Positions 1-14,400 of a DNA stretch of 64,000 bases are shown here, in pieces. Origin of the DNA: Cardinalis cardinalis (Eukaryota > Chordata > Aves > Passeriformes > Cardinalidae); NCBI GenBank assembly GCA_014549065.1, contig JACDOX010000161.1, positions 1,198,198 to 1,262,197 of the forward strand, given 5' to 3'. The notes beneath the pieces were generated by a model. It made no database searches. It saw nothing but the letters and a program-made list of their open reading frames with translations, and was not told the origin of the DNA. The translations under genes and the position numbers were made by a program. How positions within the stretch are numbered: the first letter of the stretch is position 1; each line of letters opens with the position of its first letter.

Positions 1-3000
1 TCTTGGACTTAAAATGTATTTCCTGTCTTAGAAATATAGAAGAAGAAAAAATAAAGTAAAATGTGAAACAGGAAGTAAATAAGATGAAATATTCATTTGA
101 AATGAAAATTAACCTCCAGTAATGAAGATAAAAGTTAGAAGGTGGAGATAAACGTCTTCAAATAAAGAAAATTCTATAATTAATGCAGCAACCAAATAGG
201 TTTCTTAGGACATTAACTAATTTAGAAAAAAATACTAATTTATAAGTAATTTTCCTGTCTTGTAAAATTTCTGATGGATTGGTTGTAAATTGCCATTTTT
301 CATGTATCATTTCATTCTTTAATGTATATGCCTTTTGCAAATGTGTGTCTGTGGGGTAGATGGTTATAGGCTCCCAAAGGTTTAGTTTAGGATTTTTTCA
401 GGGTCACCTTTTATAAGCTGACTGTAACAGAGTTTTTAATTACTGTAGTTTGTTCAGATGTAAAAGGTTTTTTCTCTACATATAAACATAAAACCCCCTG
501 TTAAAAGCTATGTGCAAACTGTTTTCTGCAAGTGCTTCATCCCTTCTAAACTGAGGGAGATGTTTATTAATTTGAAGTCTCATATCTTCACGTACTTTTT
601 GTGTCCACTGGCATTTTTAGCTCAGGTAAAAGGAAATATAGGCATGAATTTGTTATAGAAATAGGAATTTTTACTTCAGGTAGAAACAGCTGGGTAGTTG
701 CTTGTAGTTGGGGAAACAGTGAGGTTATTCTATTCTTGTATTACTTTGTCTAAGTATATTTTGGTCTTTTGCTGTTGGTCTACACTAGTCAGCATCTGAA
801 AGTTTAGGGCTTTTGTATGCCTCTCGCTGTTTCTTTATATGGAGAATATGGGCAGTTTAATTTATACATAACTTCTTCAATTTTAATGTAGCAATAATTA
901 GTACCCCATTCACAGGACTGGATTTACCTTCTGTCTGTCACTGTGTAATTCAATAACCAGAGAGTTAACTCCTAAGCCTGAGTCCTGAAATGTCAAATTT
1001 AAGTACAGTAATGGAGGAAAAGGTAGGGTGGAAGTTGCTTCTCTTTTATGGATTGGAAATGCTGTGTCACGTGTCAGTGCACCTATGAGGCATTTACTCA
1101 GATGGCACAGATGGTTGTTAGAGGGCAGGCCTTTATTTGTTACAGAGACCGAGTCAGAACCAGAAGAAGAAATCCCATGTCCTCGCTGGCACCAGAGAGT
1201 TGTGAAATTTCTTATTGAACTACTGGCTTTGGGCAGGTCCATAAGCATGCAATTTTTTGAGCTTGAAGTCGCATGGGCACCTGCAGTTCTGGGTGAAGAT
1301 GTGTGCAAATTGACAGAGCTGGTGTTGACACAGCTGAGTGACTCAGCACTGTTTTCACTCTTGACTCCCAGTTAGGTCATAAAATACTTGTCTTTCTGTC
1401 TGTTCCTTGAGGGCTCAAAGAAGCTGGCATTTTTGGGAAATACCAATCATATTTGTGTATGAGTCTGATGGAAAATATGATGCCAGTAGCTTCCTTTGGC
1501 TCACTTTTTTTCCCTGTGCCCTGCATGCAACACAAAAAGTCCAAAACTTAGCTTTGTAATTGTTAAGATATTTATGTCCTTGGTTGAATTTAATACTAAG
1601 TGACTTTCTCAGTGTCCGGTAATATTTTGTTTGCAAGGCTAGGGTTGACAAGATTTTGAGTTTTGACCTGTGCTTTCAATATCCAATTATGCTGTCTCTG
1701 ACAAACTGCTCAAATTCAGCTAATGACCATTTCTGTGAAGGAAAAATATGCTACAGGAGATCTGAGATCTTATTATTTTTAATTGATTAAATGCACTACT
1801 CTGTCTGATGTACAGCCTTTATGGTAGATGGTCATATTACCGCAAGTAAAATGCATGACAAATAGTAATCATTCAAACATAATATGGGGTTTTTTATTGC
1901 CTAGTCTAATATATTTCTCTCAGGCACAGAAAGTTTTACTAAGAGAGTATGTGACTTTGAAACACCAAAAAAACCCCACTTCTGAACAAAACAGTATTTC
2001 CTGAAGAGTGAGAAAAAGCTCTTGTCTGTATCCCCCTCAGCACTCAAGACTAGATAACATGACTGTAAGAGCAAGCTCATGTGTGCTCTTTCTTCAACAA
2101 TAGAAGTGTCGCTTGTTGAGAACTGTAGCTGCAGATGATACACCAGAAAATTTCTCGAGCTTTATTGTTCACCACAGAGACTTAATCAATCCTTCCAGTG
2201 TAAGTGTTTCTGTGTTGGTTGTGCTACGTGACCATCTGCCATCTGGTGATGGGATTGTAATGGCTTTGAACAATGTCGTAGTCATCAAAACCCTCAAAGA
2301 ATATGACAAATATCGAGTGGCAGTATTCTTCAGTGTTTCACTTATAAAGAAAAGGACTCCTTGTGTGGGAGTTTTAAAGTATGCACAGAACCACATAATT
2401 CTCGGGAAGGATAGTCTGTGCTTGAGTTGGGGGCAGTATAGGGGATGCTACGAGCCCACATCATCATCTTCTGCCTACATTTTGCTGTCTCTCTGAAGAA
2501 TACTTAAGCACAGATTTATTTAGGAAGGCTTAATTTAGTCATTCATCTTCCCCGTGTTTAATCCTTTAAATGTGGAAAAAAACAAGCTGCAACAAGACAT
2601 ATTTATTTCATATATTTTGCATCAAGGGGTAAAATGACATGCTAATTAAAAGGGTTTTTCCTGAGTTTCAGGGTGAACTGTTACTCACAGATTTGCTAAT
2701 AGGGTACCTGTTTCTGAGGATTTAACCTGTGAATAGCAGCACAGAAGCACAAACACATGCTTTTGTCTTAGCCACATTCTGCCCAATGTGACTGGAGAAA
2801 GGCTGTGCTGGAGTGACAGGTAACAAGCAGCCAGGTGAGGAGAAGAACCAGAGGAAAAGAGCGAAGGGCGTCCTTCCTAGGAAGACACAAGGAATGAAAT
2901 GCTAGAGTGATCATGTCTGGCAGCCTCCTGCTGTGCACAGGGGTGCCACAGGACAGGCTGAGGTCAGGGCATGTTAAACACAGTAGTGAGCACTGATGCT

Positions 3001-6000
3001 GGTGCACCCTTGGCTGAGCAAAACAGCCGTTTGCAGTTTGATGGCTGCACAACTGTGCCCTTTAGGTTTAATGGGAGATTATCCTTGTCTCTGTGAAAAA
3101 CTGACTATGATCCCAGAACATTTGTCCCAACTGCACCTCAGATTTTCCCATAAGAAGGGAAGGGGTGGCTGAAAGCAAGACCTGGATGGCACATAACTCT
3201 TGAGCTGAGACCTGTATGCAGCTGTTTATGGGGTAAGGCTTTATTTTTGTATTCTGGTTAGCTTTGCAAACATATTTTGTTTAACTTAATTTAGTATCTC
3301 TAAGCTGTCACAAGAAGTACAAACCAGTAATTTAGTACATATGTGTATGGAATTGATCAGTAGATATTTGATGAGATATTCATTAAAGTCAAGATAAATT
3401 GATAAAGACTAGTTACAATGTCTGTCTTATAGGATGATGTTGCAATTGAAATCTAACCCCAAAACTTGACTTCTCCAGCATGTGCAATGCATTTATTTTA
3501 CCTTCTCTAGAGCTCTAGAAAATCACTCTGAACTTTGTAGTAGACCTATAGGTTCTAGGGGCTGAGTATTTCCTTATGTCTGTCAAAAGTCTAACAAGCC
3601 TTCACGTATCATGAGCTCTGTCCCACAACTAAAAAGAGAAATAAAACCTGCAGGCTCAGACCGAAGTGTCAGAATTGAAGANAGCTGTGATGTAAGAGTG
3701 GCATGCAGCACTGCATTCTTTTTTTTTTTTTATGTGGAATTTGCTCTCTCATCAGGACAGCACCTTTTAAAGGTTTTTCTAAGAGATTTTTGGCGATGTC
3801 CATTTCAGGTAGGATAAATTAGCATCATACAAAGTTAGGAAATACTTCTTCAGTGCTTGATTGTGATTTCTGTAGCACCTAATATTTTACCTATTTTGCA
3901 ATTCATAGGCCATCACAATCTTGCCAAGCTCAGGGATCATAACATTTGCTTTTCCTTAGCTGGGTTTGCACACACGTCAAAAATGCTGGGAGTCTGGGCA
4001 CAGCAGAGCCACAGTTTCAGAGGACTCCTCCTGGAAACTAGGTTTGGGCAGGGAGATCTATCTGAGAGTATGCTTCTTACATTACCATCTTTGCCAGATA
4101 TAGTCAGTGGTTAAAGTGGTGTTTCAGTCCACATCTCTGTCAGGATAAGGCCCTGTACTTAAGTCAGGAATGGGGCTGTCTGTCTGCTCTTTGATCTCTC
4201 CTGTTGACTTTCCAGACCAGAGCTTTCGTCTTACTCATGTTCTCTGCCAGACATAACTTACAGCAGCACAGTAGCTATGATTAGCCTGCTCACAATTTGT
4301 GGCTGAGGTGACAGACCTTATGCAGTTTAGCCAATATGATTAGGTATTACATTGAAATGTAACCTAGAAACCAAGAGTACATGTTCCTTACACAAACAGT
4401 TCAGTGCAAAACGTGTTATAGTCTATATAAGACCATTGCAGATATCGATTTTTGCTGAACAGCTGTACCTGAAGCTTAAACAAAACATTTGAAATTCAGT
4501 ACATTGAAATGTCTTTAAAGTTTTAAAATTACTTTTTGTATTCTTATTTAGATGTATAATAATTTTATAGATGATAGTTTTATAGAAAAATGCTGCATGA
4601 GGATATGGAAACAGTGTATGTACAACAGGAAAAATAGGAGTTTCTACATGCACATTTAGTCAGACCTGCTTATTCTTGTGAAAAATTTGTTTGGGTTAGC
4701 TGGCTTTGCCAGTTTTTTCTGCAGTTTTTCTGCCCAGCCTGGTTGCAACATGAGATACTGCAGCTGTGTTCAAAACATTTTCCGCATACAGGAATGAAAC
4801 ACAAAAATGAGACCATCCTTTCTGAACTAGCCTTTTCTATTCTCCTATCAGTGGTTTTTTAAACCAAAATGTACCTGACTATAGTTAGTCCATATTTTAG
4901 AGTTTGCTGTGTGAAGAGGTCATTTACCCACCCACACAGCAGGAATTTCACCCAGTCTGTACTTGAAGGCTATATTGAGGCTCCTGCTGGGAAGCATGGT
5001 TGAGAGAGGAGGCTGAGAGAGGCAGGGTCCTGCAGCCTCCCCACCACAGGGAGCTATGCTGTTCTGGAGTGCCCTGGGTCTTCTCATCGTTTTAGAGGAC
5101 ACAGGTCTCATTTGAGATTTGATTTTTTTAAAAAAGACAAAACCATCCAAACAGCAGAAAGTAGAAGTTGGATGTTTTGGATGTGTGATTCACTTCAGGG
5201 AGGCCAGTGCTCCTCTGTGTTGCTGGCAAGGGTGCAATCAAGCCTGTAATCACAGGCTGAGGCAGTGCACAGGCTGTGTCCCCTCCCACAGCCCTGTCAC
5301 CTCGTCCCCATGCCTGGGTGGTAGCTCTGGGTACTGCTGAGGTGTCCTTGGGGTGCAACTAGGCTTCCCAGATGCTGCACAGGGTCAGTTACTAGGGTAT
5401 ACGGCTCTTGCATGAAAATCTGCACCTTGCTGTATACCTTTCTTGCTTTTGTCTATTATGTAAAAACCTGTGTATGCTCTGGGCAAAATTTTGCAGGATT
5501 GACTATGAGGTAACAAGCACTTTGTTTCCGTTTGTGGCTGTCTAACCTTACAATCTGCATAGGTTTGTAAGGAACAGGTATGTACTTAAAATTTCTCAAA
5601 ATTATCAGCACAAATGCTTAGGTGAGATGAAGTTACAGAGCAGATTTCAGGCAAATCCCTAGAAAGTGGCAAATTATTTTTTCTAAGCTTTGTGAAGACC
5701 TCACAGAGTTTGAATAACGCAAACTGGAAAACACTGAGGATGTGAAAAGCATAGTTAAGCATCTGCAAATGCATAGTGCTGTTTGTGGGATGTTGGTACT
5801 TTCCTTGAACTGCTTGTTCCATGCTTTGAGTTTATACACAGTCATAGAAAGTAGCTTGTGTGATATGCTGGATCTCATGCCTTTGCTAGGCATTACTGCC
5901 CATTCAAGATATTTGAATTATAGCTCAATGACTGCTTCAGTCATGTTTTTATTTCTTTTTTTTTTTTAATAAAATTTCTCCCAGATCTATGGGTTTTCTA

Positions 6001-7199
6001 AATTAACTTTATTAGCATTTGCTATAACCTCTTTTCTATGTATGCCTTTAGGTCTGGACTAATCTATTAAGATCATCTTGGAGATCTGCAGTTCTTTACA
6101 GTTGCTGTCCTTTAATCTATGGTCTGCTATGACTTTGATTTCCACTGGCATTTTTCTTTAATCTTTAGAAAATCCTGTATCTGAGTGTGAGGTCTCTTCT
6201 GAATTAACATTGGAATAAGTAATTATTTAATTCTCTAGAAAATTACATCCTAACTGCTTGATCTTCAAATTACTGTTGTAATATATTTGAGGTTCTAATG
6301 ATTAATATATGGGCCTTTTGATCTTTGAATACATAAAAATCACAGCTTATTTGAATCTTACAGGTAGAGTTTTCCAGCTATTTTACAGAAGACTATTTGT
6401 CTCCTAAGCGTGCCCATGGTTTGTAGAGGACCCTGTTTAGGGGCGCTGACTATCGACCCTTACTTCAGTGAGTCATGTTGTACTGATTCCAGCTGTAAGC
6501 TGTTTGCCATAAAGGATAGGTGCTACTCACCAGCAGTCAGCTGCAGGTTCAGTATCTCTTTGCTTCTCATGGTGTGATTCACAATTTATTATTGTAACAC
6601 ATGAAAACTACCTGGATAAAGCCCCTAATAGCACAAATTTAACCACATTTATAAAGCAGTCAGGAACAAAATATTATTTTATATGAGAAAATGGGACTTT
6701 GAACCTTGCAGTCAATTCTGAACACTGTCAGTGCTGGACTGAACTGCAGTCACTTTTCACTTTTTCAGGGCTTGCGCGTAGCTTGATCAGGGAGAACCAA
6801 GGCAAAGAAGGTGAAGAAATTGGGGTTTTTATACTTTCAGATTGTAGGCTTAGATAAAATTTTTAAAAACCAACAAAATAAAACAAAACCAGTAATCCAA
6901 AACCAAACCAACCAAAAAAATCTCAAAAAATCTAAAACAACCCAAAACCAGCCCACAAACACAAGCCAAACAAAATGCCCACTATTACTAAATGATTGAA
7001 GGTTTAGAAGTATGCATCATCACATTTCCTTATGCTGAAACACAACAAGGGACATCCACTCCAGTCTCATGCACCATTGTAAAGTTATATCAGAGGGAAT
7101 AGACGTGGATATATTTACCATAGAAATCATAGTTTGCCAATCAAATGCCATTCTGTTGTCTACTGAAGGTTTTCTTTGTCTAAGGGAACTGCTGATCTG
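1..7199. other. Intron sequence, probable GLIS3 intron, no gene seen
   Basis: AT-rich non-coding sequence, read as the left part of the long intron ending at the acceptor before 41495. Open frames at 989-1372 and 2113-2493 on plus are the longest here; neither matches a family I recognise, and both are of a length expected by chance. A perfect 12-bp palindrome, CTTCCTAGGAAG, lies at 2873-2884. A poly-T run lies at 3719-3731, a single ambiguous base at 3682, and an A-rich tract at 6851-6975. That all of this belongs to GLIS3 is inferred from position; the exon upstream was not found. Confidence 0.6.
6851..6975. repeat. A-rich low-complexity tract
   Basis: About 125 bases made almost entirely of A with scattered CC and CAAA units (degenerate AAACC/AAACA). 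It could be a decayed retroposon tail, but no element body is visible next to it. Confidence 0.7.
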
Positions 7200-8470
7200 T
7201 CAGCCTTCCATCTGTTCCTGGGGAGATCATGGAACAGATCCTTCTAGAAGCTGTGCTAAGGCACTGGGAAGTGATTTGAGACAGCCAGCACAGCTGCACC
7301 AAGGCCAAGTCCTGCCTGGTCAACCCCGTGGTCTTCTAGGGCGGGGTGACTGCATCAGTGGGCAAGGAAAGGACTGCAGATGTCATTTATTTGGACTTCT
7401 ATGAACCCTTTGACATGGTACTCCACATCCTTCTCCCTTAAGACAGAGAGAGGGATTTCATAAGTGGACTGCTAGGTGGATAAGAAAGTGGTTGGTCTGG
7501 TCAACCAGAGGGTTGTGGGCAATGGCTCAGAGTCCTGATGGACATCAGGGACAAGTGGTGTCCCTCAGTGATCCATACTGGGACCAGCGTTATTTAATAT
7601 TTTCACATATGACGTAGACAAAGGGATTGAGTGCACTGCCAGATGACACCAAGCTGAATGGTGCAATCGACACACCTGAAGGATGGGATGCCATCCAGAG
7701 GGACCTGGACAAGCTCATGAAGTGAATCTGTGGGAATTTCCTGTGTTTTAACTAGGCAAAGTGCAAGGTGCTGCACCTGGGTCAGGGCAACCCCCAGTCT
7801 CAGCACAGGCTGGGGATGAAGAGATCCCAGCAGCCCTGCTGAGAAGGACTTGGGGGTGCTGGTGGCTGAGAGGCTGGACCTGACCCAGCCATGGGCACTC
7901 CCAGCCCAGAGAGCCACACGTGTCCTGGGCTGCATCCAGAGCAGTGTGGGCAGCAGGGCCAGGGAGGGGATTCTGCCCCTCTGCCCTGCTCTGCTGAGAC
8001 CCCACCTGCAGGACTGCATCAGCTCTGCGGTCACAGCACAGGAAGGACGTGTAAATCCAGAGGAGGGGCATTCAGAATATTGGAGGGATTGGAGCACCTC
8101 TCCTGTGAAGAAAGGCTGAGGAATTTCAGGCTGTTCAGCCTGGAAAAGACAAGGCTTTGAGGCGACTTAATTACGGCCTTTCAGTACCTGAAGCGAGCCT
8201 AAAGGAAACATGGAGAGAGATTTTTTATGGTGGCATGTAGTGACAGAACAAGGAGGAATAGCTCCAAACTGAGATTAATTTAATTGGATATTAGGAAGAA
8301 ATTCTTTACTGTGAGGGTGGTAAGGCACTGGAACTGGGCGCCCAGAGAATCTGTGGATGCCCCATCTCTGGAAGTGTTCAAGGCCTGGTTGGATGGAGCC
8401 AGAGCAACCTGATCCAGTGGAACAGGGAGGATTGGAACTAGATGATTTTTAATGTAGGATCTTTAATGTC
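7200..8470 (+). mobile_element. CR1 LINE fragment, 5'-truncated, plus
   Basis: Decayed copy of the avian non-LTR retrotransposon CR1, about 1.27 kb, covering the end of the reverse transcriptase ORF and the 3' end. Recognisable CR1 stretches are the 'tttggacttct' RT region near 7395, the 'gggacctggacaag' region near 7699, the 'tgctgcacctgggtcagggcaaccc' region near 7770, the 'cctctcctgtgaagaaaggctgagg' region near 8097, and 'attaggaagaaattctttactgtgagggtggt' near 8290. The ORF is broken by stops and indels, so it cannot be active. The right edge loses CR1 identity near 8470 without a clear 8-mer tail. Base composition is clearly more GC-rich than the flanks. Confidence 0.92.
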
Positions 8471-11400
8471 CCTACCAAAGCGTCTGAGTTTTTAATTTCA
8501 AAAACTCTTATTTAGAAACAAAAGAAAAATTCACTGAAAATGCATGGAGTCCTAAAATAGGCTAGTAATTGTATGGATATGCTTTGACACTAAATGAAAA
8601 TAGAGAACTTGACTCATGTACTTGGTCACTCTGGATTTAGTCAGACATTAGATGTTGAGGTAGGAAAAATCCTAATGGCATGAATAATGTGCTAGCAGAC
8701 TAGACAGACAAGGAGGCAGTAGAGGTTATCACCAGAAATATGTAAATAGAGTTGAGATGAGAGTTCAGGAAAATACAGTGAGTAGCTCTATGGATAATGC
8801 CCAGCCAGGCTGCATGATTCAAATGATTCCTCCCTCCCCAAATTCCTTCATCGGTGAGTCAGTCTGTGTAAATAAGGACTACAGCCAGACAACTGAAGAA
8901 ATAATTTGGATTCTTTCAACTGAGCAAAGACATGTTCATGACATCATCTGTGTTCTCAAATATCTGCTCTGTTACTAAAGGCTCAGCTTCATTCTAAAGA
9001 GCAATTTCTTGTGCTGGTCTTAGTTTATATCTGACCCCCGTACTCCTTATGAGAGGACACTTATGAGTGTATAGATGCTGTGACTGTTCTTTGTGAAAGC
9101 TTTTGCTGCTTGCGCATGATACATATTACAAGCATTGGAGCAATGTAGTCAGAACTTGATTAATCAAGATCAGAATACAAAACTTTCTTTTTTTCTTTTC
9201 CTTTTATGTTTTTGTTTGTTTGGTTTTTTTTTGTTTCATTTTGGTTTTGTTTTTGTTTTGTTTTTGTTTTGTTTTGTTTTTTGCTTTGGTTGGTATCAGA
9301 ACAAAAATAAGAGATTGTACTTAGGCAGTAATAATGAACCATGTAGGAGCCTAGTAACATTGGCTGAGTAACAGACTTTTCAGGGAAAAAATAATGGTCT
9401 TCAAGCTGAATATCATTAAATAATTTTGTTGTGCTGCAAACGAGACTTTTAGGACACAGGGATTTGTAGGTGGTGCTACTGTCTGTGTAACCTGGGATAC
9501 CATCCTTAACTTATTCTTGGTCCAGTGATAATCTCTCCAGTTAAACACTGCAGTTCAGCTAGACATGAACTAGTTGAAAAATCTCACTCCTAGATACCAA
9601 GAAGACTACTGTGAATGATCAACAGAACCTAGACAATACACAACGGCTATGTTAGCTTTAGCTAAGGAATAGAGTACGGAATAACAGTCCTTGTTCAGTC
9701 CCTCACAAATATAGAGCAGCTTTTCCAGGCCAACCTTGGGAGGAAAAAAATCTAATATGCCACTCATTATAATGATATAGAAGTTGAACACAGCCTGAAA
9801 GAAAAGGCTTGTGAAATACATGGTTCTAAAAACACTCCTTGTGGTGGAGAGAATGAGGTGGAGAATATGACTTTTTCACAGAGAGAAAAGCGGTTGAAAG
9901 ACCAGAGCTAAAAAGAACATTAAAATTTTGCAAGATCGCATCCTGCAGTTATCCGTATCCATATAAATTTGGATAACTCAGCAAGCAAAATCTAGCTGAC
10001 GAAGTAAAAACGTCATTTGGGTTAACTGAATCTATGGAAGCTAACTCTAAATGAGTCATTAATGTGACTGTGAGGATTAAGGTGTGATGAAATACTTTAC
10101 CAATGACCGCTGTATCTTCCAAGAAATACAGATTTTTAAAACCACAAATGGATAGTTCTCTGAAAGATAAGCCTGTTTCAGTGTATAATTTTCTGGTCTT
10201 GATACACAGGATAAAGATCTGTAGACTGCAGATAACCCAAATGATTTTAAGATGTATGTAGCACAAATACAGGAAATTTGATACAAATAAAAAGTGAAAT
10301 TTGGGATACATATATGAAGTAACCTTAAACAAATCCAAGAGTAAACTGAACTTTTGATCCTTTCTCTCAACTTTTCTTCTTTTTTTTCCCTTCTTTTTGC
10401 TTTCTCCTTTCTGGTAGAGGAAAAGCTTCCCTATTGCAGTTTCTGTCCATAAAGAGAAACAGAGAAGACAGGGTCTGTCCTGGAGGGCATCTGAAGTTCC
10501 TGAGGCTTGTGTGAAAATTGGTAACTTGATTCAGTAGGAGACTAAATTATTACTTCTATTAAGGGAAATGCAGTTAAAATGCAATCATTCAGATTGGTGG
10601 AAACTCCCTGTCCAGTCAGTGCCCTTTATTCCAACCTTGCTGTGTCATAGGTTGCTGTTTGTCCCACCAGTGGCAAGGGGCAGGTCCCAGGAGAGAGCAG
10701 GAGTTGCAGGAAGGGCTGAAGGGGCGAGGCAGGGTGGGTAGGAGGGGGAATTATAGCGATCGCAGGCACAGGAAGTATTATTGCAGTACTGAGAGTAGAT
10801 GAGGGAAAGAAAATAAAACCTGTATGGAACATCTTGGAAAATGAGAACACTTTCTTACAAAAACACTCTACTGGTGTGCCTGTATGGGCAATATTTTTTT
10901 TCTGCTGTGTTGTTTACTCCACAGCCCATACTTCTGTGCTCAAATGGGACACTTGTCCTTCGCACAATAGCTATTCTAATGTCTCCTGCTTAAATTGTTA
11001 CAAGGCCATGAAGAATTACTCCTTTTTCCCCATGAAGTAATTTTTCTCAATTGTATGAGCTAAATACAACCTATGAATTGATGATAAGATTGTATAAGAT
11101 TATAATTCTAGCCCAAGATATGATCAAAGATATTTTATCACTAAGCTTAACTATGGAAATTTATTGTGTTACTCACTTTACTTTACAAATGATGCTTCTA
11201 ATTGAAATACATTTTACTCTTAAGCACAGAGTTACCCTTTTATTAGTCTGACAGTGGGAAACCAGTTACTCACCTGAAGCAAAGACATTAGAACCTCAGT
11301 GTCGTACATAAATATAATCATTAGTTTTTCTCTTTCTTTATGATGAGTAAAATGTTGATTTGTGTGTTTGTTGAATGAATTAAATTAAGCTGAAGAATGC

Positions 11401-14400
11401 AGGTGCCATTTTGAAATTTTATGCGCTTTAAAGATATGAAACACAAGGGCATCCTCAGCTTAGGAGTTGGAAGGAAAAGCTACACATTTCAGCTGTTGGC
11501 ACTGAAGCAGGTTAGTGTTTGGACTAAAGTCTTAGCTTTAGGTAGCTACTAGAGAGATTCTTGGGATGCTAAAAGTAACGTGAATCCAAACCTGNTGCTT
11601 ACAGTATTCACACTAACACGCATAATGTACCACCAACAAAGTCTTCCCAGAAGAGAAATTCCTCAGTTGCCTGGAGGTTTTTGTTGAGCTTTTTTCTTTA
11701 ATTATTATTATTTCCTGAATGGGTTTTATACTATGAGTGGACAGAAAGGCCCTGAGAGCAAATGGACAGATTGTCTTTATTCTGTATAAATGGATGCTGA
11801 AAAAGAAGAGCACAATTAACCTATTAGTGTGAAAGAACATGCCATCTTGCAAAGGTTTTAACCTTTCACTGCAAGAACAAATGGAAAATTGAGATGCTTC
11901 TGGAAGTGGTCTGCAATTAATATGCTAGTCTTTTTTTTAATTATTACTTTAGTAAGCATTTTTAGTTATATATGCAGCTGTATTAAAATTCAGAGGAGTC
12001 TTACCACATGCTGCTAGAGGCAGAACAAATTATGAGAAAGTGCATTTTTGAATGTCATGTTCTTTTCTGTAAGTAAATAGAATGGTTCAGCAACAAAACA
12101 AAGGAATTAAAGAGTGCTAATCTGTAAAGTAGTAATGAACTCACAGATGAAAATTCAGAGTAACTGAGAAAAAACCCCAACATAAACCAAACCAGTTATA
12201 TTGTAGTTGAAATAAAGATTCACTTTCTTACATGAGCCTAGTAGTACTGATTTTAAAAGCAGGGTACTGGAACAAAATAGAAATGTTTAAATGCTGATCC
12301 TTCATGGATACCAAGTGGAAAGCTGTTCTCACACATGGTATTTTGAGAATGACTAAATGTGGAGTCTGTTCTTATTCCAGGGCTGATTTTGCTAATCACA
12401 GTATCCAAGTGTAGGATGTTTATACCAAACTTAGACCTGTATCACCGACTTTTTCCATCCATGAAGACAGTACTCCATTTATGTGGACTGTTTGCACTCT
12501 AAGTTTGGTTTATATTGACCCTCTTTTTCCACAAATGCTTCATAAATATGCCAAAAATTAAAACCGTTGTGTTTCTCTTTCACTCTGTCTCAGTTATAGT
12601 CAGAATTATGTTAAAATGAAAACCCATCCATGTTGTATCCTATTCTACTAATGACCCAAGAAATACACTGGAAGCCTGTGAAGGGTTTTTATGCGGAGCA
12701 TGACTGCAGAAGCTGGTTGTATTTGTCCTCTCTTGGAGTCTAAGTATCCTGACCAAAGAGTAAAAATGCTCTTTTTTGCAAGAACTCGGTATTGACGTAC
12801 AAGATTAATATAGAACAATAACGTGTATTTGTATATAAAATTTATCCAGAAGAAATTATTTTGAAGAATATACAGTGAGAACATTACTGTGATTTCATAA
12901 GGTCTGCATGATACGTTTCTTCTGCTGTCCGTTTGTATTTTGGACAGCATGGTGTAAATAAACCTGTTGCTTTCAAGTGCAGTATATTAGAAAGAAAAGC
13001 TGCAACTTAGCAAGCTGCTTTTAAAACTATGACAATCACAACAAGGACTATGAGTGAAAGTTTTATGGCAGGCATACCACTAAAAGAACCAATTTTGTCT
13101 GTTCAGGAGCATGGGAGCTCGTTCTGAACAGCAATTTAAAGGATTTTAGCAGAATCTGTGTAACAAGATGCTCACGAGCAGAACATGTAAAAGAATTAAT
13201 CCTGTAATTTCTCAGGTATTTGTTTAGAGAAGCTATTAGTTCGATTTCCATTCCCAGAAACAACTTGGGGGGACATTGTTTACTTGTAGTGCAAAGAAAA
13301 AGAAAGAATTTTAAGGATTAAAAAAATCTCATTTGTTCAGCTCTAAAATTATTTGTATCTAGACCTTAGCCTGATCCTTTGAGACCTGAAAATGGTAATG
13401 TTTACTTTCTTGAGAAGGTTCTAGTTTATGAATGTTAAAGTTCTGGTTATTCCTTACTCATAAGAATGATTCTGCTAATGGCATAAGAGCCCATAAAAAT
13501 TCATAAGAAACTTTAGGACAATTTATCCTTAATTGTAGTAGGTTTGTTTGTTTGTGTTTTTAAATTTCATAAGTATGCAAAGAAATCTCACCAAGAAATT
13601 GGAAGTGGGTTGTTTCTATCGTCTTGATTATTCTATCATCTTAAATTCCCATTTTTCTGATATTTTAGAGATTTGTGGATGGGTTCCTATGGAGTATTGT
13701 TGAACACCAGGTCCCACTCAAAAACTGTAGGCAGTATATCTGGTTGGGTATATCTGTGAAGTATTTAGAGATGTGATATGAGTGTGGATGCTTCCAGGGC
13801 TTGAAACTTAGAAATGTGTCTGAGGGCTGCAGGGTCTCCAGGTAAGTATTCCCTAGGTTTTCTACCTCCACTTTGATCACTGGGAATAAACCATGGTTCA
13901 GGCAGTGTTGTGTTTGCCTCAGTTTTGCCATCTAAACCCATTTCTGCAGTAGACATATACCATTACTTTGGGAATGTCTTTTCTCCAAATTCAGTTTAGA
14001 AAACAATTTAAACAAATCTAGTTCAGAAAGCAGTTGCTTTCAAATACTCAACCTGATTGAAGCATCTCCTGGAACCATAAAAGAACCTTTCTCATAGAGC
14101 ATTTTCCCTGGGTTTTCTCTGCCCTGCCCATAAATCAAAAGTTTCCTCTGCTCTTCCCCTCTTTACCTACATTGTTGCTCCTTTACATTCTTTGATTTTC
14201 TTCCTCTTTAGCTTGTCTCCTCACTGAAGCTTTTCCACTAACTGAAAAGCATAACATTGACATCTTTGCAACAGTGGTGTTTTTTGTTAGATATGTCACA
14301 CCCTTTTCTTTATTGTTTATTTTCTTCATGGCTAGTATTTTCAGGGACAGTTAGCTGCCCTTCTCCTACAGAATGAAGTACAATGCCAACCCATGTTTTA

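Noticed and set aside
989..1372. 128-codon plus-strand open frame, GC-richer than its flanks
   Set aside because: No family recognised, first in-frame ATG only at 1085, no clear splice sites. Given AT-rich sequence, about one frame this long is expected by chance in 64 kb.
2113..2493. 127-codon plus-strand open frame
   Set aside because: No ATG at the start, no recognisable motif or domain, and of a length expected by chance.
7603..8160. Long frames on both strands, one of 164 codons
   Set aside because: They lie inside a CR1 fragment; the minus-strand ones are shadows of GC-rich CR1 sequence.
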